6,950 bases of DNA from Kiritimatiellales bacterium (GTDB taxonomy: Bacteria > Verrucomicrobiota > Kiritimatiellia > Kiritimatiellales > Pontiellaceae), in contig DAOVNC010000189.1 in the NCBI GenBank assembly GCA_030630445.1, positions 1-6,950 on the forward strand, written 5' to 3'. Below are positions 1 through 5,242 of the stretch, one piece after another; positions within the stretch are counted from its first letter, which is position 1; each line of letters starts with the position of its first letter. Position numbers and translations under genes: made by a program. The notes under the pieces are model-generated. The model was not told the DNA's origin. It was given only the letters and a program-made list of their open reading frames with translations, and searched no databases.

Positions 1-1045
1 GGAGAAGCCCCTCCTCAATCATCGACTCAACCGACTCGCCGCACAGCTCGTCGATCGCGTGACCGGTCAGCTCCTCAAACAACGCAAGATCCACCCCTTC
101 CGTCAGGCGCAGCCACATCACCAATATTTCGCGCGCCTTGTCTCCCGATGGTAGTCGCTCAAGCTCGTCAAACGGATTGGCATTCTTCAGCAGACGGTCG
201 CAGTAGACCTGCAAGTCGCGGACATTGCCGAAACGCGCGCCGTTCCAATGCGAATGCGCCGACGGCCCGCATCCGAAATATTCCCCACCCTGCCAATAGA
301 GCAGATTGTGCCGGCACTCCCGACCCGGTTTGCAGAAATTGGAGATTTCGTAGTGGTCGTAGCCCGCGCCTTCCAGCAGTGCCTTGACCGCAAAATAGTT
401 ACCCGCCTCTTCATCGTCGCCGGGGGGAAGAATGCGGCCCGCATCGCGGTCGCGCGTCATCGGGGTTCCCGGCTCGTAGATCAGGTTGTAGTAGGAAATG
501 TGCTCGGGTTCCAGCTCCGTCACCATCCGTGCGTCGTCGAGGACATCCTCCGGCCTCATCCCAGGGATGCTTTGGATCAGGTCGATGTTCACGTTGTCGA
601 ACCCGGCCCCGCGCAGCATGTGGAACCCTTCGATCGCTTGATCCGCCTCATGGATCCGCCCGAGCAGGCGCAGCGCCTTGTTGTTGAACGACTGCACGCC
701 GATTGAAACACGGTTGATCCCCCCGCCCCGCATGATTGCCAGCTTTTCGGGCGTCAGCGTGCCCGGATTCGCCTCGCTCGAAAATTCGACCACATTCTCC
801 AAGTTGACCAAACCATCAATACATTCAAGCATCGCGGCCAGGTCGTCCGGTTCCAACGCAGTCGGCGTACCGCCGCCGATAAAGACCGTATCCGGCGCAA
901 AGTCGGCAGGTAGCCGCCGTAGCTCGATTTCCAGGCATTGGATAAACAAGCCCACATTGTCCCACTCCTGCGGCGTCAACTTGTAGAAATCGCAATACCT
1001 GCATTTTGAGACGCAGATCGGTATGTGTATGTAGAGGCCCGTCAT
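1..1045 (-). CDS. hemW: HemW, radical-SAM haem chaperone-like protein (C-terminus cut by window edge)
   Basis: Translating the minus strand from the ATG at 1045 gives 348 uninterrupted codons to the window edge. The N-terminus reads MTGLYIHIPICVSKCRYCDF, with the CxxxCxYC radical-SAM cluster motif at residues 11-18. The last C is followed by D-F, not by the extra cysteine of HemN coproporphyrinogen dehydrogenase, which favours HemW. Further family motifs are GGGTPT, SEANPG, INRVSIGVQSFN, LLGRIH, HNLLYW and GCGPSAHS. HemW proteins bind haem and S-adenosylmethionine/4Fe-4S and are thought to deliver haem to respiratory enzymes; many databases still label them coproporphyrinogen III oxidase. Families run to about 380 residues, so roughly 30 are missing off the left edge. 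The start is fixed: an in-frame stop lies at 1070-1072 with no other start codon between, and AAGGA (plus-strand 1050-1054) lies four bases upstream. An oddity is DLIQSIPGM where relatives usually have a DLI-YGLPGQ-like stretch. Confidence 0.9.
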   Translation of the reverse strand, partial: MTGLYIHIPICVSKCRYCDFYKLTPQEWDNVGLFIQCLEIELRRLPADFAPDTVFIGGGTPTALEPDDLAAMLECIDGLVNLENVVEFSSEANPGTLTPEKLAIMRGGGINRVSIGVQSFNNKALRLLGRIHEADQAIEGFHMLRGAGFDNVNIDLIQSIPGMRPEDVLDDARMVTELEPEHISYYNLIYEPGTPMTRDRDAGRILPPGDDEEAGNYFAVKALLEGAGYDHYEISNFCKPGRECRHNLLYWQGGEYFGCGPSAHSHWNGARFGNVRDLQVYCDRLLKNANPFDELERLPSGDKAREILVMWLRLTEGVDLALFEELTGHAIDELCGESVESMIEEGLL

Positions 1046-1103
1046 GCGATCCTTATCCCGTTTATCCTGTCATCCTGTCAAAAAATAATTATGTTTAATA
1101 GCC
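1046..1103. promoter_or_regulatory. Divergent hemW-tlyA intergenic region
   Basis: These 58 bases separate two outward-facing start codons and must hold the 5' signals of both genes unless transcription begins elsewhere. They contain the octamer ATCCTGTC twice in tandem (1064-1071 and 1072-1079). On the minus strand a perfect TTGACA lies at 1081-1076, facing hemW; the best -10 match, GATAAG with an 18-base spacer, would place the transcription start almost at the hemW ATG, so the promoter is uncertain. On the plus strand the AT-rich stretch 1080-1100 offers TTTAAT (1094-1099) as a -10 without a well-spaced -35. No hairpin terminator is seen. Confidence 0.5.
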
Positions 1104-1835
1104 ATGCCTAAGATACGACTCGACCAATTAATCGTCCAGCGCAGACTCGCCGACAGCCGCGAGCAGGCGCAGCGGCTGATCCGCGCCGGGATGGTCCGCG
1201 TGAAGGACCAGCCCGCCAACAAGCCGGGGCACACCTATCCCGAAGAAGCCGAAATTTTCGTGAAAGAGAAAGAAAAGTATGTCAGCCGGGGAGGACTGAA
1301 GATCGAGGGGGCGCACCGGCAATTTGGCTTCGAGCTGCAAAACGCCATCTGCCTCGATATTGGTTCCTCCACCGGCGGATTCACCGACTTCATGCTCCAG
1401 CACGGCGCGGCCAAGGTCTACGCCGTCGACTGCGGCACCAACCAGCTCCACTACAAACTCCGATCCGACCCGCGCGTCGTCGTCATGGAAAACACCAACG
1501 CCCGCTACATCACGGAAGAAGACATTCCCGAGAAGGCGGACTTTTGCAGCATCGACACCTCCTTTATTTCGCTCAAGCTCATCCTGCCACCGCTCGAGAA
1601 CCTAATCAAACCCGGCGGCCACATCATCTCGCTTATCAAACCGCAGTTCGAAGCGGGAAAAGACCAAGTCGGCAAAGGCGGCGTCGTGCGCGACCCCGCG
1701 ATCCATCAGGAAGTCATCGGGAAGATCAAGGAATTCGGAACCAAGGAACTCGGATTCCAATGGCTGGAATGCTGCACCTCCCCCATCACCGGTCCCGCTG
1801 GCAACATCGAGTTTCTGGCCTATTGGAAAGTCTAG
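1104..1835 (+). CDS. tlyA: TlyA-family rRNA (cytidine-2'-O)-methyltransferase
   Basis: This 243-residue protein has the two-part TlyA build. An N-terminal S4 RNA-binding domain (about residues 3-60, IRLDQLIVQRRLADSREQAQ onward) is followed by an FtsJ-like Rossmann methyltransferase. The SAM-binding motif is LDIGSSTGGFTD (84-95). The K-D-K-E catalytic tetrad is present as K66 (SRGGLKIEGA), D151 (SIDTSFIS), K179 (LIKPQFEAGK) and E236 (GNIEFLAY). Characterised relatives methylate 2'-O positions of cytidines in 16S and/or 23S rRNA and affect capreomycin sensitivity; the older 'hemolysin A' name is doubtful in function. Which rRNA site is used here cannot be told. The length is normal. The start is the first ATG after an in-frame stop at 1086-1088, but no Shine-Dalgarno sequence precedes it, so initiation may be leaderless or rely on the AT-rich leader. 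The protein acts in the cytoplasm. Confidence 0.93.
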   Translation: MPKIRLDQLIVQRRLADSREQAQRLIRAGMVRVKDQPANKPGHTYPEEAEIFVKEKEKYVSRGGLKIEGAHRQFGFELQNAICLDIGSSTGGFTDFMLQHGAAKVYAVDCGTNQLHYKLRSDPRVVVMENTNARYITEEDIPEKADFCSIDTSFISLKLILPPLENLIKPGGHIISLIKPQFEAGKDQVGKGGVVRDPAIHQEVIGKIKEFGTKELGFQWLECCTSPITGPAGNIEFLAYWKV

Positions 1836-1881
1836 GCACGGTCGGCTCTCTTTGAAATCCCACTTAATCGGATAGATGTTG

Positions 1882-1910
1882 TTGACTCGTTTTGCGAACC
1901 TGTACAAAAT
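1882..1910 (+). promoter_or_regulatory. Candidate sigma-70-type promoter for guaB
   Basis: TTGACT (1882-1887, five of six bases matching the -35 consensus) and CAAAAT (1905-1910, four of six matching the -10) are separated by exactly 17 bases. The predicted transcription start near 1917 would leave a short leader carrying the guaB ribosome-binding site. The site lies in the 98-base gap after tlyA, so guaB could be transcribed independently. This rests on consensus matching only, and promoter rules in this phylum may differ. Confidence 0.5.
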
Positions 1911-1920
1911 GCCCCGGCAA

Positions 1921-1925
1921 AAGGA
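1921..1925 (+). promoter_or_regulatory. guaB ribosome-binding site (decides the start)
   Basis: AAGGA ends eight bases before the ATG at 1934. An in-frame ATG at 1892 would add 14 residues (MRTCTKCPGKRIEK) with no resemblance to IMP dehydrogenase and would place the start inside the promoter candidate. The 1934 start is therefore preferred. Confidence 0.75.
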
Positions 1926-1933
1926 TAGAAAAA

Positions 1934-3418
1934 ATGAGCCAAAACAAGCATATCGCCAATTTCATGAATACCTTCCCTTGCGAGGGGTTGACCTTCGACG
2001 ATGTTTCGTTGATCACCCAATATGCGGATTTCCTTCCGGGCGATGCCGATATCTCTTCCAAGCTGACTCGAAACGTCGGAGTAGAGATTCCGTTCCTTAG
2101 CGCGGCAATGGATACGGTGACCGAATCCAAAATGGCCATTTCAATGGCGATGATGGGCGGAATCGGGGTCATCCACAAGAACCTCGATCCGGAAGTCCAG
2201 GCTCTGCACGTCAGCCGCGTAAAACACCATCTCAACGGCCTTATCACCGACCCCGTCACCTTCAACATCAACGACACACTCGAAACCATTGCCATCCGCC
2301 GCGCGAAAAAAGGCTACACGTTCAACGGCTTCCCGATCCTTGACAACGACGGCAAGCTGGTCGGCATCCTGACTTCCAAGGATATCCGCTTCGCCCGCTC
2401 CAAGCGCGCACCCGTCGCCGACATCATGACCACCACCATCATCCCGGCCAAGCCGGGCACCAACCTACGGCAAGCCTACGACATCATGCAGCAGCATAAA
2501 ATCGGCAAGCTACCGCTGGTTGAAAAGGGCAAACTCGTTGGCCTATACAGCTATGCCGACGTGCGCCGCCTCGTCGAAAACGAAGAACCGCTCTTCAATC
2601 GCGACGACAAACACCGCCTGCGCGTCGCGGCCGCCGTCGGCCCCGGCGACTACGAGCGCGCTGAAATCCTCAACCAGGAAGAGGTCGACGTACTGGTGGT
2701 CGACACCGCCCACGGCCACTCCAAGGGCGTGATCGAAATGGTTTCATGGGTCAAGGACAAGTTTCCCCGCATCGACGTCATCGGCGGCAATATTGCCACA
2801 GGCGAAGCCGCCCTCGCATTGCGCGATGCGGGTGCGGATGCCGTCAAGGTCGGCATCGGACCCGGTTCCATTTGCACCACCCGCGTGGTGGCTGGCGTCG
2901 GCATTCCGCAAATCTCCGCCATCTATGCGGTCGCCAGCGCGCTTGAAGGCAGCATTCCCGTGATTGCCGACGGCGGCGTACGCAACTCCGGCGACATTGC
3001 CAAGGCGCTCGTCGCGGGTGCGGACACCGTCATGATGGGTTCCGTGCTCGCCGGAACCGAAGAAAGCCCCGGCGAAAAAATTATCTACGAAGGCCGCCAG
3101 TTTGTCATCTACCGCGGCATGGGCAGCCTTGATGCCATGAAGTCGCGCGAAGGAAGCCGCCAGCGCTATGGCCTCAGCAACGACGACGACCTCGTCCCGC
3201 AGGGCATCGAAGGCATGGTTCCTTTTGCTGGAACCATAAACAAGGTGATGAAGCAATACTGCGGCGGTCTTCAGGCCAGCCTCGGCTACTGCGGCACCCG
3301 CAATATCGCCGCCCTCAAGAAAAACGGCCAATTCGTGCGCGTCTCCGGCGCGGGCGCAATCGAGGCGCACGCCCACGACATCAAGATCACCAAGGAAGCG
3401 CCGAACTACAGACGCTAG
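1934..3418 (+). CDS. guaB: Inosine-5'-monophosphate dehydrogenase
   Basis: GuaB oxidises IMP to XMP with NAD+, the committed step of GMP synthesis, in the cytoplasm. From the ATG at 1934 the protein has 494 residues, close to the usual bacterial length. The N-terminus (GLTFDDVSLI, 18-27) begins the TIM-barrel. Two CBS domains interrupt the barrel at about 104-155 and 162-213 and are the usual site of purine-nucleotide control. The active-site loop GPGSICTTR carries the catalytic cysteine at residue 314. The phosphate-binding segments ADGGVRNSGD and MMGSVLAGTEESPGE follow, then the mobile flap YRGMGSLDAM with Arg411-Tyr412. The end, DIKITKEAPNY, is typical of the family. All key residues are present. 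The gene lies 98 bases after tlyA and 66 before nadE. Family assignment is secure; operon membership is not shown. The guaA partner is not in the window. Confidence 0.98.
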   Translation: MSQNKHIANFMNTFPCEGLTFDDVSLITQYADFLPGDADISSKLTRNVGVEIPFLSAAMDTVTESKMAISMAMMGGIGVIHKNLDPEVQALHVSRVKHHLNGLITDPVTFNINDTLETIAIRRAKKGYTFNGFPILDNDGKLVGILTSKDIRFARSKRAPVADIMTTTIIPAKPGTNLRQAYDIMQQHKIGKLPLVEKGKLVGLYSYADVRRLVENEEPLFNRDDKHRLRVAAAVGPGDYERAEILNQEEVDVLVVDTAHGHSKGVIEMVSWVKDKFPRIDVIGGNIATGEAALALRDAGADAVKVGIGPGSICTTRVVAGVGIPQISAIYAVASALEGSIPVIADGGVRNSGDIAKALVAGADTVMMGSVLAGTEESPGEKIIYEGRQFVIYRGMGSLDAMKSREGSRQRYGLSNDDDLVPQGIEGMVPFAGTINKVMKQYCGGLQASLGYCGTRNIAALKKNGQFVRVSGAGAIEAHAHDIKITKEAPNYRR

Positions 3419-3420
3419 AG

Positions 3421-3483
3421 CGTAATGCGTAACGAGTAATACGTAAGCTCTTTCGTTACGCATTACGAATTACGGATTACGAA
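3421..3483. repeat. Degenerate heptamer array with 14-bp inverted repeat between guaB and nadE
   Basis: Nearly the whole gap is built in steps of seven. Four units resembling CGTAATG occupy 3421-3448 (CGTAATG, CGTAACG, AGTAATA, CGTAAGC). After five bases, four units in the opposite orientation occupy 3454-3481 (CGTTACG, CATTACG, AATTACG, GATTACG). The first two units (3421-3434) are a perfect reverse complement of 3454-3467, giving a possible 14-bp stem with a 19-base loop. The array begins two bases after the guaB stop and ends just before the nadE ATG. There is no T-run after the stem, so an intrinsic terminator is not supported. Its function is unknown. Confidence 0.8.
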
Positions 3484-3484
3484 T

Positions 3485-5086
3485 ATGAAAACAGCCCTGA
3501 TCCAAATGAACCCAACGGTCGGTGCGCTTGAAGCCAATACTGACCGGATTGTTTCCAATGCATGGGAAGCCTTCAATGAGGGCGCGCGGCTGATCGTCTT
3601 TCCGGAGCTGGCTCTTTCCGGCTATCCGCCCGAAGATCTGATTCTCAAAGACCATTTCTGCGCCGACTGCGAAGCGCAGCTCCAACGTCTGGAACAGGAA
3701 CTGCCACCGGAAGCGACGGTGGTGGTCGGTACGCCGGTTTCAAAGGATGGAAAAAAATACAACGCCGCCATTGTTTTCCAAGGATCGGAAACCGTTGGTA
3801 TCTATAAAAAAATGCTCCTCCCGAACTATGGCGTGTTCGATGAAAAGCGCCTGTTCGACGCCGGAACCGAACCTTTTGTTTTCGACTTCGGCGGACAGAC
3901 CGCGGCCCTCCATATCTGCGAGGATTCCTGGGATCCGAACGGCGCCGCCGTGGCTTCGCTAGAAGGCAAAGGCATCGACCTGCTGATCAACCTTTCCGCT
4001 TCCCCCTACTACCGCGGCAAGCTTAACGACCGCATCGACGTGCTGGCGCAAACCGCGCAAACGCTCAACACCACCCTGCTCTACTGCAACCTCGTCGGCG
4101 GGCAGGACGAACTCGTCTTCGACGGGGCCAGCATGGTATTCGCCCCAGACGGCTCCCGCCTTGCCCGCGCCAAGCAGTTTCAGGAAGATATCCTCTACTT
4201 CGACTCCGAAGCCCCCCTAAAGCCCCAAGTCCAAAGCCTAAAGCCTCTCGAAGAAACCTACGAAGCACTGAAGCTCGGCCTGAAGGACTATGTCGAAAAA
4301 ATCGGCTTCCAGCGCGTCGTGGTCGCACTCAGCGGAGGGATCGACTCCGCCCTCGTACTGGCTATTGCCGTCGACGCGCTCGGCAAGGATCGCGTCGCCA
4401 CCGTCACCATGCCCTCCCAACACTCCTCCAGCGAAACCCTCGGCGACGCCGGCGAAATGGCCCGGATTCTCGACGTCGAATTCCACACGATTCCCATCAA
4501 GAAGCTCTACGACGGCTTCGAAGCTGAACTGTCCGAGGTATGGGGCCGGGATAAAGAACCGGGGCTGGCCGAAGAAAACCTGCAGGCGCGTATCCGCGGC
4601 AACCTGATCATGGCGCTCTCCAACGAGTATGGCTGGCTGGTGCTCACGACCGGAAACAAGAGCGAGATGGCCATGGGCTACTGCACGCTCTATGGCGACA
4701 TGGCCGGCGGCTACGCCCTCATCAAGGATGTCCCGAAAACCCTCGTGTTCGAACTCTGCCGCTGGCGCAACGAACAAGGGCTGGTTATTCCGCCCAGCAT
4801 TATCGAGCGACCGCCCTCCGCCGAACTGCGCCCTGACCAAAAGGACACCGACTCGCTCCCTCCCTACGAGGTGCTCGACCCGATCCTCGAAGACTATGTC
4901 GAAAACGACATGGGCATCGCGGGACTTGTCGCCAAGGGCTACGACGAAGCGATTGTTCGCCGCGTGGTGTATGCCGTGGAACTCACCGAATATAAACGGA
5001 GGCAATCGCCTCCGGGCATAAAGATCACCCCGCGCTCATTCGACCGCGACCGCCGCATGCCGATCGTCAACCACTATCGGAACTAA
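3485..5086 (+). CDS. nadE: Glutamine-dependent NAD+ synthetase
   Basis: This 533-residue enzyme performs the last step of NAD+ synthesis: ATP-dependent amidation of nicotinate adenine dinucleotide, using ammonia from glutamine. The N-terminal nitrilase-type glutaminase domain (about 1-240) has the triad Glu41 (FPELALSGYP), Lys109 (YKKMLLPNYGVFDE) and Cys145 (HICEDSWD). The C-terminal synthetase domain (about 260-533) has the ATP-binding P-loop SGGIDS at 283-288, then TTGNKSEMAMGY and the terminal EYKRRQSPPGIKITPRSFDR. The start is supported because MKTALIQMNPTVG is already the first strand of the nitrilase fold. Unusually there is no Shine-Dalgarno sequence; the bases before the ATG belong to a heptamer repeat array. 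The linker between the two domains also contains 7-base repeats (4216-4243). Adjacent guaB consumes NAD+, a plausible but unproven functional link. The assignment is secure. Confidence 0.98.
   Translation: MKTALIQMNPTVGALEANTDRIVSNAWEAFNEGARLIVFPELALSGYPPEDLILKDHFCADCEAQLQRLEQELPPEATVVVGTPVSKDGKKYNAAIVFQGSETVGIYKKMLLPNYGVFDEKRLFDAGTEPFVFDFGGQTAALHICEDSWDPNGAAVASLEGKGIDLLINLSASPYYRGKLNDRIDVLAQTAQTLNTTLLYCNLVGGQDELVFDGASMVFAPDGSRLARAKQFQEDILYFDSEAPLKPQVQSLKPLEETYEALKLGLKDYVEKIGFQRVVVALSGGIDSALVLAIAVDALGKDRVATVTMPSQHSSSETLGDAGEMARILDVEFHTIPIKKLYDGFEAELSEVWGRDKEPGLAEENLQARIRGNLIMALSNEYGWLVLTTGNKSEMAMGYCTLYGDMAGGYALIKDVPKTLVFELCRWRNEQGLVIPPSIIERPPSAELRPDQKDTDSLPPYEVLDPILEDYVENDMGIAGLVAKGYDEAIVRRVVYAVELTEYKRRQSPPGIKITPRSFDRDRRMPIVNHYRN
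4216..4243 (+). repeat. Four heptamers inside the nadE interdomain linker
   Basis: The units CCTAAAG, CCCCAAG, TCCAAAG and CCTAAAG follow each other without gaps; the first and last are identical. The stretch is translated in the nadE frame as part of PLKPQVQSLKPLEE, so LKP recurs seven residues apart, as expected when 7-base units are read in triplets (21 bases). It lies after the glutaminase domain and about 40 codons before the SGGIDS loop, where family members tolerate length variation. The units differ in sequence from those upstream of nadE but share the period and a central TAA/CAA core. Confidence 0.6.
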
Positions 5087-5087
5087 T

Positions 5088-5108
5088 CGTAGTGCGTAGC
5101 ACGACTAC
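5088..5108. repeat. Short heptamer repeat immediately after nadE
   Basis: Two units, CGTAGTG (5088-5094) and CGTAGCA (5095-5101), followed by CGACTAC (5102-5108), start one base past the nadE stop. They resemble the CGTAAYG units upstream of nadE. GTAGT (5089-5093) and ACTAC (5104-5108) can pair, or alternatively GTGC with GCAC (5092-5095 and 5099-5102). Stems are short and no T-run follows, so this is not called a terminator. Confidence 0.45.
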
Positions 5109-5174
5109 CTCACAAATTATGATTCAATCGTCACCTGTCACAATAAATACTTTCGCTCCCTCTAAAAATATGCA

Positions 5175-5202
5175 TTGCCCGTACATATTTATCGTGTATT
5201 CT
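5175..5202 (+). promoter_or_regulatory. Weak candidate promoter for the LRR-protein gene
   Basis: TTGCCC (5175-5180) and TATTCT (5197-5202), each four of six to the sigma-70 consensus, are separated by 16 bases. They sit in the more AT-rich gap between nadE and the LRR gene, with a predicted start about 34 bases before the ATG. The match is poor enough to arise by chance in such sequence; it is listed because this gap is where a promoter would be expected. Confidence 0.25.
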
Positions 5203-5227
5203 TCTTCCTTTTTAACGACCTAAACCG

Positions 5228-5233
5228 TAGGAG
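5228..5233 (+). promoter_or_regulatory. Strong ribosome-binding site for the LRR-protein gene
   Basis: TAGGAG ends nine bases before the ATG at 5243. It is the best Shine-Dalgarno sequence in the window and favours 5243 over the in-frame ATG at 5291, which has no comparable site and would give a more compact signal peptide. Confidence 0.75.
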
Positions 5234-5242
5234 CACAAAAGA

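Noticed and set aside
248..706. Plus-strand reading frame in the first kilobase
   Set aside because: The minus strand encodes HemW with all its motifs, so this frame is a shadow.
1128..1835. True hemolysin
   Set aside because: The protein has an S4 domain and a complete methyltransferase K-D-K-E tetrad with no signal peptide, so rRNA methylation is the better supported role.
2744..3463. 239-residue minus-strand reading frame over guaB
   Set aside because: It is antisense to a clearly conserved enzyme and resembles no family; it reflects high GC at third codon positions.
3421..3467. Intrinsic terminator for guaB
   Set aside because: The 14-bp stem is strong enough, but it is AT/GC mixed and is followed by more repeat sequence and the nadE start, not a T-run.
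4238..5005. 255-residue minus-strand reading frame over nadE
   Set aside because: It is antisense to the well-conserved synthetase domain, with no recognisable motif.
3421..5108. CRISPR array
   Set aside because: The repeats are 7 bases, contiguous and degenerate, without spacers, and no cas genes are present.
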